In this document: positions 24,256 to 32,126 of the stretch, in pieces
Numbering within the stretch: the stretch's first letter is position 1
Layout: each line of letters opens with the position of its first letter
Virus record (IMG/VR): IMGVR_UViG_3300021959_000216
Location: 1 to 32,345 of that record
Source: a virus
Length of the DNA: 32,345 nucleotides
Reading direction: 5' to 3' (one strand)
Notes under the pieces: generated by a model
What the model saw: the letters and a program-made list of their open reading frames with translations, nothing else
Databases searched by the model: none
Told to the model about the DNA's origin: nothing
Made by a program: the position numbers and the translations under genes

Positions 24256-24693
24256 ATGCTTAACGCTCCAGCCCCATTTATTCCTAACGATATTACGCCA
24301 GTATATGAGCGGCGTAATGATGTTATGCAAAAGATTAGTGACCTTCAGAAAGAACTAAAGGTCATTAACAATTCTCTTATCCAACAATTTGAAGATCAGG
24401 CTCGTCAGTACCTTGCTGATAAAGGTAAGGACTTTGGGCAAGCAACGCTCAAGGCTGATGGGTTCAAGATTACCCTCGACTTTCGCAAGAAGGTTGATTG
24501 GGATCAGGATCAGTTGATCTCTGCTCTTGATGCGATGGATGGAGATACAGCGAAGCACTATGCTTCTGTAAAGGTATCTGTTTCAGAGGCCAAATTCCAA
24601 CAAGCCCCACCAGAAATCAAAGCGGCTCTGTCAGAGTGTCGTACTGTTCTTCTGCAAGGCACATCCGTAAATATTGAGGTTGATAATGCTTAA
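24256..24693 (+). CDS. Hypothetical coiled-coil protein of replication operon
   Basis: The start at ATG 24256 is chosen because AAAGGAGGG is directly upstream; this gives 145 residues. The longer alternative (24226) has no ribosome-binding site. Residues ~20-60 (YERRNDVMQKISDLQKELKVINNSLIQQF) are likely coiled coil; the rest is mixed (FKITLDFRKKVDWDQDQL, EIKAALSECRTVL). I recognise no family. It directly precedes, and overlaps by 8 bases, the Sak4-like gene, so a role in recombination is possible. Confidence 0.6.
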   Translation: MLNAPAPFIPNDITPVYERRNDVMQKISDLQKELKVINNSLIQQFEDQARQYLADKGKDFGQATLKADGFKITLDFRKKVDWDQDQLISALDAMDGDTAKHYASVKVSVSEAKFQQAPPEIKAALSECRTVLLQGTSVNIEVDNA

Positions 24694-25558
24694 AATTATT
24701 TCAGCAGAAGAGCGGCTTGCCGAAAAGCGCGGTCACAAGATTGTGATCGCGGGTAAGTCAGGGGTGGGCAAGACCAGTCTTGTCCGCACCCTAAACACTG
24801 ACACAACACTCTTTATGGACTTAGAGGCAGGTGATGCTGCTATCGAAGGTGTAAAGGTTGATGTGTTGCGTCCGAAGACATGGCAGGACTGCCGTGACTT
24901 TGCTTGCTTCTTGGGCGGTCCCAACGAAGCACTAAACGATGATGCGCCGTACAGCAAGGCACACTATCAATATGTGTGTTCTATCTACGGCGATCCAGAT
25001 CAGACGCTGGCTAAGTACGATACGATCTTTGTTGATAGTATCACAGTAGCTGGTCGTCTTTGCTTTAGTCATTGCCAAAATCAACCAGAGTCTCGCTCTG
25101 ATCGTTCTGGAAAGCTGGACACTCGTGCAGTCTACGGAATGCAGGGGCGTGAGATGATGGCTTGGCTAACGCACCTACAGCATATCCGTGATAAGAACGT
25201 GATCTTTGTCGGCATCCTTGACGAGAGAACTGATGATTATGGACGTAATGAATACTCCCTTCAGATTGAGGGCAGTAAGACTGGGCGCGAATTGCCCGGC
25301 ATCGTTGATGAGGTTTTGACGATGACAACATTGACAAGCGATGAAGGCAATCAGTTCCGTGCCTTTGTTTGTCAGACTCTAAACAAGTGGAACTATCCAG
25401 CTAAAGACCGCAGTGGTCGGTTGGATTTAATTGAAGAGCCACACTTGGGCAAGCTTCTTGAAAAGATGTCTGGTGGGGTAGCACAGGTTGACAGGCCAAT
25501 GGCGTTTGTCAATCCAAATGAAGTGGTTATTGCAGAAGGAGAAGAAAGCAATGCTTAA
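24686..25558 (+). CDS. Sak4-like RecA-fold ATPase (AAA_24)
   Basis: The ATG at 24686 follows GAGGT, giving 290 residues. The Walker A motif is G23-KSGVGKTS (K29, T30), and the Walker B-like TIFVDSITV has D117. The layout of a short N-terminus, Walker A, FMDLEAGDAAIEG and LQIEGSKTGRELPGIVDEVLTM matches the AAA_24 / Sak4 family of phage single-strand annealing or recombination ATPases. A DUF669-type ssDNA-binding protein follows directly, the usual partner of Sak4, so recombination or replication repair is the likely role. Confidence 0.85.
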   Translation: MLKIISAEERLAEKRGHKIVIAGKSGVGKTSLVRTLNTDTTLFMDLEAGDAAIEGVKVDVLRPKTWQDCRDFACFLGGPNEALNDDAPYSKAHYQYVCSIYGDPDQTLAKYDTIFVDSITVAGRLCFSHCQNQPESRSDRSGKLDTRAVYGMQGREMMAWLTHLQHIRDKNVIFVGILDERTDDYGRNEYSLQIEGSKTGRELPGIVDEVLTMTTLTSDEGNQFRAFVCQTLNKWNYPAKDRSGRLDLIEEPHLGKLLEKMSGGVAQVDRPMAFVNPNEVVIAEGEESNA

Positions 25559-26177
25559 CCTAAACAACGTACCTGCTCAAGAGTATGATAACACATCCTT
25601 TGAGTTAATTCCTGATGGCACAGTCGCTCGTGGCTTTGTTAAACTATCTGGTGGCGACATTGATCTGCCAGAGTTTGGCGCGGGTAACTTCTTTAAGTCG
25701 TCACAGTCAACAAGCGCCAAGTGGTTGCCGATTGAAGTAACCATTGCTGGTGGTGATTTTGATAAGCGTAAGGTGTGGCACAACATCTTTGTCGATGGCA
25801 ATAAGCTTTCAGAGCGTGGCATTCCAGTTGCCAAAGAGATTGGTTTGCGCACTCTAAAGAGCATGATTGACAGTGCGTTTAATCTGTCAGCCAAGGATGA
25901 GTCACCGCAAGCACAAGCTGCTCGTAGCCTTAACGGTGTTGGTGATCTAAATGGTCTTAGCATCTGCTTTGTAATCGGCATCGAAAAAGGCACCAATGGT
26001 TACGAAGATAAGAACAAGATCAAAGCTGTTCTTACCGCTGATGCCAAGGGCTTTATTGCCGCTGGTACCGCACCTGTACAGGCTCCTGTTGCACAAGCAC
26101 CTGCTTATGCTCCGCCTGTACAACAAGCCGCTGCACCACAACAACAAGGTGGTGTTACGCCATCTTGGGCGCAATAG
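25551..26177 (+). CDS. DUF669-type ssDNA-binding protein
   Basis: I place the start at ATG 25551, behind AGAAGGAGAAGAAAGC, giving 208 residues; the longer frame at 25488 begins inside the ATPase gene. The core (EYDNTSFELIPDGTVARGFVKLSGGDI, FKSSQSTSAKWLPIEVTIAGGDFDKRKVWHNIFVDGN, ICFVIGIEKGTNGYEDKNKIKAVL) follows the DUF669 family. The C-terminal ~40 residues are Pro/Gln/Ala-rich and disordered, ending in a WAQ tip. It likely coats ssDNA and works with the adjacent Sak4-like ATPase. Confidence 0.82.
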   Translation: MLNLNNVPAQEYDNTSFELIPDGTVARGFVKLSGGDIDLPEFGAGNFFKSSQSTSAKWLPIEVTIAGGDFDKRKVWHNIFVDGNKLSERGIPVAKEIGLRTLKSMIDSAFNLSAKDESPQAQAARSLNGVGDLNGLSICFVIGIEKGTNGYEDKNKIKAVLTADAKGFIAAGTAPVQAPVAQAPAYAPPVQQAAAPQQQGGVTPSWAQ

Positions 26178-26186
26178 GAGGTCACG

Positions 26187-26537
26187 ATGTTGAGAAGAAT
26201 TTTTAAAGCCATCTTTGGTTTGCAAGAGCCAGCAAAAGAAAAAGGCTATACTAGAGCGCAATTAGCTAAAGAACTGGAGCCGGGTTTGAATGCTCTGTTC
26301 GGTGCTGAATATGCAAAATATGAAAACAAAAACCGTAATCATCCGCGTTACTGCGATCCGTTACGCGCTCTTCTTGAAAGCGGAAAACCTTACACAATCT
26401 CCGAACTGCAAGTTAAGTTGGGTAAGCGTAAGGGTACTGTCTATCATGAGATGAGCGAACTGCGTAGTGGTGGTTTTGTGATCAGAAAGCAGTACGACAA
26501 ATCAATCTCTGCAAACAAATATCGGATCGCAGAATGA
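26187..26537 (+). CDS. Winged-helix DNA-binding protein
   Basis: This 116-residue protein starts behind a strong AGGAGGTCACG. Residues ~60-110 (LLESGKPYTISELQVKLGKRKGTVYHEMSELRSGGFVIRKQYDKSISANKYRI) form a winged helix-turn-helix, with GTVYHEMSELR as the recognition helix and the following strands as the wing. It likely binds DNA as a regulator or replication accessory. It ends in ATGA with the helicase start. Confidence 0.7.
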   Translation: MLRRIFKAIFGLQEPAKEKGYTRAQLAKELEPGLNALFGAEYAKYENKNRNHPRYCDPLRALLESGKPYTISELQVKLGKRKGTVYHEMSELRSGGFVIRKQYDKSISANKYRIAE

Positions 26538-28210
26538 TCTTGCGGGGATACCAAGAGGCGGCTATCAATGCCGCCTCTGACGCTTTAGACAAGCACGGCA
26601 ATACACTTGTCGTGGCTCCTACAGGTGCCGGAAAGACAATCATGCTTTCCGCGCTTGTGGGCAAGCGATATAAAAATAATACCAACGTGCTGATCTTGCA
26701 GCACCGTGATGAACTGGTTTCACAAAACTCTACAAAGTTTCACAAAGTAAATTCTTCCCTGACTAGCAGTATGTACAATGCTACAGAAAAAGACTGGTCA
26801 GGCGATGCTACATTCGCAATGGTTCAGACGCTCTCCCGCGAAAACAATCTGGCGACTATGCCAAAGATTGACATGATCGTGGTTGATGAGGCGCACCACA
26901 CTGTAGCAGACACATATCAACGTATCATTAACGCCGCAAAGGAGGCCAATGAGGGCGTTCAAGTGGTTGGCTTTACGGCTACACCTAACCGTGGCGACAA
27001 GAAGGGTCTGCGCGGCATATTCAGCAATTGCAGTCACCAAATCGAAATCTCTACGCTGATCAATGAAGGGTTTCTGGTAAGGCCAAAAACATATGTCATT
27101 GACGTTGGTGTGCAAGATGAGTTGCGCAATGTACGAAAGACCATTGCCGACTTTGATATGGATCAAGTCGAAAAGATTATGAACCGCCGCGCCATCAACC
27201 AGAAGGTTGTTGATGAGTGGATGGACAAGGCGCATGACAGAAAGACAATCGTGTTCTGTTCTACAATCAAACATGCACAAGATTTGTGTGAAGAGTTTGC
27301 TGATGCTGGCGTTGTCGCTGCAACAGTCACTGGCGATACGCCAAAAGATGAGCGAGAAGAAATTCTAAATGATCTGGCTCATGGTGATATGCAAGTCGTG
27401 GTTAATGTTGCAGTGCTTACCGAAGGCTTTGATGCGCCGCCTGTATCTTGCGTTATCCTGACACGCCCCTGCTCATATAAAGCCACAATGGTGCAAATGA
27501 TTGGGCGGGGCTTGCGCACAGTTGATATTGATGAGTTTCCAGATGTGGTCAAAACAAACTGCATCGTTATGGACTTTGGTACATCAGTTCTAACGCACGG
27601 CTCGCTTGATGACGCTGTTGATCTTGACGGCAGCACAGGTAAGTCTGGCGGTGATGCACCAATTAAAGTATGCCCAGAATGCGACTCAGAGGTTCCGCTT
27701 AGTGTTCGTGAATGCCCTATCTGTGGGCATGAGTTTGAAGGGCAGAATACAGAAGCTCTTGAGCATTTTGAATTAACAGAGGTCGATCTAATGGAACGCT
27801 CGCCGTTTCGCTGGATTGATTTGTTTGGAACAGGTTCGTGTTGGGCAGCAACAGGGTTTAACGGCTTTGCTATTGTAGCCGATTTAGGCCACATTTCTGC
27901 CGCAGTTGTTAAAAGAAATCAAGGCAGGGTAAGGCTGGTCAGTGTTGGCACGTTACGCCAGGCTATGGCGGCGGCTGACGATTTTTTGCGAACCAATGAG
28001 GATGGAGATAGTGCAAAGAAAACAAAGCGCTGGCTCAATGATAGAGTTAGCGAAAAACAAAGAGATAAGTTAAATCGTCACGGAGTTCATGTGGGAGCAT
28101 TCGACTTCTCGTGGACTAAGTACAAGGCAGCGTGTATGCTGAATTATGTCTGGAACAAGCAGTTTATTGACGGAACAATCCAAAACATAATTCAGAAAGA
28201 AAGAGCATGA
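26534..28210 (+). CDS. SF2 DNA/RNA helicase with zinc-ribbon insert
   Basis: This 558-residue helicase has an upstream Q-motif-like RGYQ, Walker A APTGAGKT (K34, T35), DEAH (118-121), GFTATPNR (from G146) and the C-terminal motif VI QMIGRGLR (321-328). It is therefore a complete SF2 ATPase of the Ssl2/UvsW type. After the helicase core, C380, C383, C394 and C397 (CPECDSEVPLSVRECPIC) form a zinc ribbon, and about 170 residues of unassigned sequence follow. Phage relatives act in replication initiation or branched-DNA processing. Confidence 0.88.
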   Translation: MILRGYQEAAINAASDALDKHGNTLVVAPTGAGKTIMLSALVGKRYKNNTNVLILQHRDELVSQNSTKFHKVNSSLTSSMYNATEKDWSGDATFAMVQTLSRENNLATMPKIDMIVVDEAHHTVADTYQRIINAAKEANEGVQVVGFTATPNRGDKKGLRGIFSNCSHQIEISTLINEGFLVRPKTYVIDVGVQDELRNVRKTIADFDMDQVEKIMNRRAINQKVVDEWMDKAHDRKTIVFCSTIKHAQDLCEEFADAGVVAATVTGDTPKDEREEILNDLAHGDMQVVVNVAVLTEGFDAPPVSCVILTRPCSYKATMVQMIGRGLRTVDIDEFPDVVKTNCIVMDFGTSVLTHGSLDDAVDLDGSTGKSGGDAPIKVCPECDSEVPLSVRECPICGHEFEGQNTEALEHFELTEVDLMERSPFRWIDLFGTGSCWAATGFNGFAIVADLGHISAAVVKRNQGRVRLVSVGTLRQAMAAADDFLRTNEDGDSAKKTKRWLNDRVSEKQRDKLNRHGVHVGAFDFSWTKYKAACMLNYVWNKQFIDGTIQNIIQKERA

Positions 28211-28494
28211 ACCGTGGAAATCTTCAGGTTACATTGAATTTAGCTGATGATAGTGAGATAGAAATATCTTGTTTCATCCAAGTGAAGGATCCTAATGATG
28301 GTGAGGAGGTTCATGATAAGGTCATGGACGCGATCAGTGATTATATAGAGCAATACGATAATATTCTTGTGGATGGCGATGCCGAAATATATTTTGGCGA
28401 CTCCATCATGTATATGATTGCGTTTGGTCGCATGGAAGGAGAAGAAGAAACATGGGGAATAGCAACGGCGGAGGGAACAATAACTCTCCACTAA
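28207..28494 (+). CDS. Highly acidic small protein, hypothetical
   Basis: This 95-residue protein overlaps the helicase stop as ATGA. It has 22 Asp/Glu and only 4 Lys/Arg residues, so its charge is strongly negative. The sequence is mixed helix and strand (DLADDSEIEISCFIQV-like, then YIEQYDNILVDGDAEIYFG). I recognise no family. Acidity and size fit, but do not prove, a DNA-mimic or protein-inhibitor role. The next gene starts 43 bases before its end. Confidence 0.6.
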   Translation: MNRGNLQVTLNLADDSEIEISCFIQVKDPNDGEEVHDKVMDAISDYIEQYDNILVDGDAEIYFGDSIMYMIAFGRMEGEEETWGIATAEGTITLH

Positions 28495-28700
28495 AAACAA
28501 TCGGGAAATTGTTCGCAAACATCGGGTGGGAAAAACGCCTTTGCGATCTCAATGAAGATGAAATCGTGGCTATCGCCGTGGTTTTTCAAGCCATAGAAGG
28601 GTTAGAAGATGTCTATACTCAGCAATACCTTACGGAAGTTTACATCAGATATGGAGGCGGCAGATTCTGCACTGAAACAGCAGAGGACGTCCCATTCTGA
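28452..28700 (+). CDS. Small helical replication-operon protein, hypothetical
   Basis: This 82-residue protein starts behind AGGAGAAGAAGAAAC. Residues ~24-68 (IGWEKRLCDLNEDEIVAIAVVFQAIEGLEDVYTQQYLTEVYIRYGG) form a helical domain of a type seen in small phage proteins near nuclease genes. It overlaps the acidic-protein gene by 43 bases and the Cas4-like gene by 92 bases, unusually long for this window. The well-placed ribosome-binding site supports it as real. Confidence 0.62.
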   Translation: MGNSNGGGNNNSPLKTIGKLFANIGWEKRLCDLNEDEIVAIAVVFQAIEGLEDVYTQQYLTEVYIRYGGGRFCTETAEDVPF

Positions 28701-29403
28701 TGTTGCCGACTACATCATAAAAGAGTTAGATCGGGGGATTAAAGAGAAAGAATATCATGCCCCGAAGCGAAGGTATCTAGGGGCATCTTCCCTCGGGGAT
28801 CCTTGCGCTCGCAAGCTACAGTACCGGTATATGGGGCAGGAGAAAGACGAAGATAAAGGCTTTCCTGCTCAGACACTGCGCACGTTTGCGCTTGGCCACA
28901 GCATCGAAGATATGATGATATTGATCTTTCGTGACGCTGGGTTTGATTTGCGCACGGAGCTGAAAGGCGAACAATTTGCTTTTGATACAGCAGATGGTGA
29001 GGTTCGGGGCCATGTTGACGGTATCATTGTCAGCGGCCCGTTAAATCTAGGATATCCAATGCTGTGGGAGTGTAAGTCAGCATCGGATAAGAAGTTTAAG
29101 GAATTTGTTCGTAATGGTGTTGCGGTGGCTAACCCAGTCTACGCAGCACAGGTGGCATTGTACCAAGCATATATGGATCTTGCCGAGCATCCCTGCTGCT
29201 TTACTGTGTTGAATAAAAACACAAGTGAGATATATATTGAGCTTGTTCCGTTCAATGCGGAGCTTGCACAAGCTACTAGCGATAAGGCCGTAAACATAAT
29301 AAAAGCGACAAGAGCAGAAGAGCTTTTGCCGCGTGTCGCACAGAACAATGATTATTATGGTTGCAAGTGGTGCGAATTTCGTAATACTTGCTGGGCTGAA
29401 TAA
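28609..29403 (+). CDS. Cas4-like PD-(D/E)XK exonuclease with Fe-S cysteines
   Basis: This 264-residue protein matches the Cas4 / AddB-type nuclease fold. C66 (SLGDPCARKLQYRY) plus C252, C255 and C261 (CKWCEFRNTCW) supply a four-Cys iron-sulphur site. H135 and D137 (GHVDGII), W153-E154-C-K156 (WECKSAS) and QVALYQAY are the nuclease motifs. It likely resects DNA ends in recombination or replication. An internal ATG at 28651 would avoid part of the overlap with the preceding gene but has no ribosome-binding site, so the longer start is preferred. Confidence 0.85.
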   Translation: MSILSNTLRKFTSDMEAADSALKQQRTSHSDVADYIIKELDRGIKEKEYHAPKRRYLGASSLGDPCARKLQYRYMGQEKDEDKGFPAQTLRTFALGHSIEDMMILIFRDAGFDLRTELKGEQFAFDTADGEVRGHVDGIIVSGPLNLGYPMLWECKSASDKKFKEFVRNGVAVANPVYAAQVALYQAYMDLAEHPCCFTVLNKNTSEIYIELVPFNAELAQATSDKAVNIIKATRAEELLPRVAQNNDYYGCKWCEFRNTCWAE

Positions 29404-29409
29404 AAGAAA

Positions 29410-29433
29410 GGGGACAGTCCAGAAAACTGCCCC
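29410..29433 (+). promoter_or_regulatory. RNA hairpin before the primase gene
   Basis: GGGG (29410-29413), a bulged A and CAGT (29415-29418) pair with ACTG (29426-29429) and CCCC (29430-29433), an 8-bp stem with a 7-base loop. There is no U run after it, so it is not a standard terminator. It lies just upstream of the mini-ORF and primase starts and could control their translation or processing. Confidence 0.45.
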
Positions 29434-29446
29434 CTCCGAGGTAACA

Positions 29447-29482
29447 ATGCTTAACAGGAATCAATATAATGAGTGTAATTAG
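29447..29482 (+). CDS. Possible 11-residue leader ORF
   Basis: ATG 29447 follows CGAGGTAACA and runs 11 codons (MLNRNQYNECN) to TAG 29480-29482, overlapping the primase start at 29469 in another frame. Its start ATGCTTAAC matches three gene starts in this operon. It may be a leader peptide or simply a relic of that start cassette; no direct evidence for translation. Confidence 0.3.
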   Translation: MLNRNQYNECN

Positions 29483-31646
29483 GTTTGGCAATACTACATC
29501 TAGTATTTCGGCAAATAATTTAGTCGAAGAAATTTCGCGCCGCGTACCGAAAAGCGAACAAATTCGCATCCTACGGGATACGTTTCCTGCTGGTCGTGTC
29601 GCAGGCAACACGTTTTATCTTGGGTCTTTGCTGGGCGATCCTGGTCAATCCATGAAAATTAACATTGATCCACACTCTTCAAACTTTATGAAGGGTCAGG
29701 ACTTTAACGGTGGTGTCGGGATTGGCGGCATCGTAAAGATCTTAATGGAAGCTCGCGGCATGAAGCTCGGTGAGATCAAAGAAATGTTCGGGACTTATCT
29801 TGACCATAATGCGCCGCAAATTGTTCGGGATAACGGACCTGTAGAAAATCCTTTTCAGGCGGCAAAGCAACAGTTCAATGCCAACACTCCGTTTGACGCT
29901 GAGTATGTATATACGAATGCTGATGGCGAAGTGCTTGTATCTGTACGGCGCTATAACGTCAAGGACATGGCTGGCAATCCTGTTTTAAATACAAACGGTA
30001 AGCCAAAGAAAGAGTTCCGTCCGTTCATTGAGGGATCACCATATTCAAAGTTCCCCGATATCAGGCCGCTGTACAACATCCCTAACGTGATGGCATCACG
30101 CCGCGTAATCTGGGTCGAAGGCGAGAAGTGTGCTGATGCTCTGAATAATGAGGGACACACGGCAACCTGTACAATCGGCGGGTCTGGTGCGCTGACAAAG
30201 AGGACGGCTGCACAATATGATTTCTCCCCGCTTCAGGGTAAGGAGTTGATCCTATGGCCTGACAATGACACTGCTGGAAAGAAGCTGGCCGATCTTATTC
30301 AGGATCTGGCAATTGCGGCTGGTGCGCGGTCTGTCACTATGCTCACACCACCAATGGGCAAGCCTGATGGTTGGGATGCGTCTGACGCTATCTCTGAAGG
30401 CTTTGATATTCAGGATTTCTTGCAGTCGAAAGCGAAGCCAACAAAGGTTTCTATCAATCTGCTGGATGATACATTTTCTGCCTCGCGGTTTTCTGGTGAT
30501 GCCCCAGTGCAGAAGTTTCTGATTGATGGCACGTTTCCGCTCGGGGTTCCGATTATCTTTTCTGCTGCGGGTGATGCTGGTAAGGGCATGATGACGCTGG
30601 ATATGGGAATGAAAATCGCATCGGGCAAGCCAATGACCAACGCATTTGGAGGTCTGGTTAGAGAGTTCGGGAACGTGGTGATCTTTACAGCGGAGGATGA
30701 CGAGGGTGAGATGCACCGCCGGATTGATCGGCTTGATCCATTTCAGGAGCGTATGAATTACGCCTATGATTTGAAGGTTGTGCCACTGCCAAATGTCGGG
30801 GGCGTGTTCCCTATCTTGACGGAAGTTAATGGTGAGTTCAGCACGAGTCAGGAGTTTGAAAAGATTTACGAACAAATCTTAAAGATGAAAGACCTGAAGC
30901 TCATTGTGTTCGATCCGCTCGCGTCTTTTGTTCATGCTGATGTTAATGCTGATCCTGCTGCGGGTGCTGCTCTTACCGGTCTGCTGGCACAGATTGCAAC
31001 AGAAACAGGTGCCGCAGTTCTGATGTGTCACCACATGACAAAGGTTAAGGATGACGCTGTAATCAAGACGCCTGAACAAGCTCGCAATCTTATTCGGGGA
31101 ACCAGTGCGCTTGTGGATGGTGTTAGATCTGCGTTTGCATTGTGGCAAGTGGACACTGCTCGGGGTCAAAAAACCTGTGAGAAGCTCGGCGTTCCATATC
31201 AGCGAAACACTTGTTTTGATGGCGCTGTTGTGAAGTCCAACGGGCCTGCCAGTAGAAATGTTCGGCATTTTGTCCGGGATCCAAACACGGGCCTGCTGGT
31301 GGATAGAACCGAACAAATTGAAGCTCTGGATTCTGGTTCTGCTCGGGAGGCGAAGCTTGATGCGATGTGTGACTGGATCATTCACTGCGAGCGGCGTGGT
31401 ATTGCTCTTACACATATGAGTGGCAACAACGCTGTTTCTCGGCGTGTAGAGGATGCTGATGCTCCTGAAGTGTTGCAGGGTCTTAGCAAAACAATTCTTG
31501 AAAGATATGTTCGGGAATTGCAGCAGGCCAGACGTATTGATAAGTTCCAGTTGACCGCAACAGGTGGTAAAATCTGGCTCGGGGCAATTGATGGGCCTAT
31601 GGCTCGGGGTGAATATGAAGCAGTAACAGGTAGAGATAATGTCTGA
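29469..31646 (+). CDS. Bifunctional primase-helicase (TOPRIM + RecA-like)
   Basis: This is a 725-residue protein. About residues 210-290 form a TOPRIM domain: VIWVEGEKCADAL with E217 and LWPDNDTAG with D265 and D267, the catalytic acids for primer synthesis. A RecA-like ATPase domain follows (IIFSAAGDAGKGMMTLDMG with K372, then LIVFDPLASF with D482 and AVLMCHHMTK). The Walker A has Gly (G373) where Ser/Thr is usual, as in some phage AAA_25-type enzymes. This combination acts at the replication fork. A hairpin and possible leader ORF sit directly upstream; the 3' end overlaps the next gene by 8 bases. Confidence 0.85.
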   Translation: MSVIRFGNTTSSISANNLVEEISRRVPKSEQIRILRDTFPAGRVAGNTFYLGSLLGDPGQSMKINIDPHSSNFMKGQDFNGGVGIGGIVKILMEARGMKLGEIKEMFGTYLDHNAPQIVRDNGPVENPFQAAKQQFNANTPFDAEYVYTNADGEVLVSVRRYNVKDMAGNPVLNTNGKPKKEFRPFIEGSPYSKFPDIRPLYNIPNVMASRRVIWVEGEKCADALNNEGHTATCTIGGSGALTKRTAAQYDFSPLQGKELILWPDNDTAGKKLADLIQDLAIAAGARSVTMLTPPMGKPDGWDASDAISEGFDIQDFLQSKAKPTKVSINLLDDTFSASRFSGDAPVQKFLIDGTFPLGVPIIFSAAGDAGKGMMTLDMGMKIASGKPMTNAFGGLVREFGNVVIFTAEDDEGEMHRRIDRLDPFQERMNYAYDLKVVPLPNVGGVFPILTEVNGEFSTSQEFEKIYEQILKMKDLKLIVFDPLASFVHADVNADPAAGAALTGLLAQIATETGAAVLMCHHMTKVKDDAVIKTPEQARNLIRGTSALVDGVRSAFALWQVDTARGQKTCEKLGVPYQRNTCFDGAVVKSNGPASRNVRHFVRDPNTGLLVDRTEQIEALDSGSAREAKLDAMCDWIIHCERRGIALTHMSGNNAVSRRVEDADAPEVLQGLSKTILERYVRELQQARRIDKFQLTATGGKIWLGAIDGPMARGEYEAVTGRDNV

Positions 31647-31848
31647 TATTAAAGATTTGTTCGGGGAGTTTTCTACCCCGTTTAAAAAGCTAGAGATGAA
31701 AAAGCTCGCTGACCGAATGGAGGAAGCTCGGCGGAAGCAGCGGAAAATGCACATTACGAAGAATTGTTCGGATTGTGAGTCCGAGCAGGCCTGGTATAGC
31801 AGCGATCACGGTTTAACTTGGCAGTGCCATACACATAAAAAGGATTGA
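31639..31848 (+). CDS. Small zinc-binding-like protein
   Basis: This 69-residue protein overlaps the primase-helicase end. The N-terminus (DIKDLFGEFSTPFKKLEMKKLADRMEEARRKQRK) is helical and basic, the C-terminus has CSDCESEQAWYSSDHGLTWQCHTHK, with C43, C46, C62 and H63/H65 as possible zinc ligands. The fold is not assignable. Its position suggests an accessory replication role. Confidence 0.58.
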   Translation: MSDIKDLFGEFSTPFKKLEMKKLADRMEEARRKQRKMHITKNCSDCESEQAWYSSDHGLTWQCHTHKKD

Positions 31849-31850
31849 TA

Positions 31851-32126
31851 ATGAAAAGAGCGGAAGTATTAGACACAGCGAAGGGCTATGTAACACAAGA
31901 TCGTGCAGCAGATCACGGGGACATGGAGGACAATTTTAAAAACATCGAAAGCTTTTGGTATTTGTGGGACAGCATCAAGCCGGATGATTTGCCTATCGGG
32001 ATGGACACAGCAGTAAAGATGACTCTGCTGAAGATTGCTAGGATAGCGTCTAACCCGAATCACGAGGATAACTGGGTTGACGGTTGCGGATATCTTGCCT
32101 GCGGCGGAGAGCTGGCCGGGAAGTAA
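31851..32126 (+). CDS. DUF6378-like phage protein
   Basis: I choose ATG 31851, with AAGGA at 31840-31844, giving 91 residues; an upstream TTG start adds two codons only. The pattern LDTAKGYVTQDRAADHGDMEDNFKNIESFWYLW...MTLLKIARIASNPNHEDNWVDGCGYLACGG matches a phage family that resembles the helical NTP-pyrophosphohydrolase-like group (DUF6378 style). The exact role is unknown; nucleotide-pool work is a guess. Confidence 0.65.
   Translation: MKRAEVLDTAKGYVTQDRAADHGDMEDNFKNIESFWYLWDSIKPDDLPIGMDTAVKMTLLKIARIASNPNHEDNWVDGCGYLACGGELAGK

Noticed and set aside
25488-25550. Longer N-terminus for the ssDNA-binding protein
   Set aside because: It lies inside the end of the ATPase gene and gives an unrelated basic stretch; ATG 25551 has a proper ribosome site and the family's usual start.
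30252-31754. Two long minus-strand open frames (207 and 291 codons) opposite the primase-helicase, in the same frame and nearly continuous
   Set aside because: They mirror a well-supported coding gene with motifs. Their translations show no recognisable domain, and codon bias of the sense gene can keep an antisense frame open.
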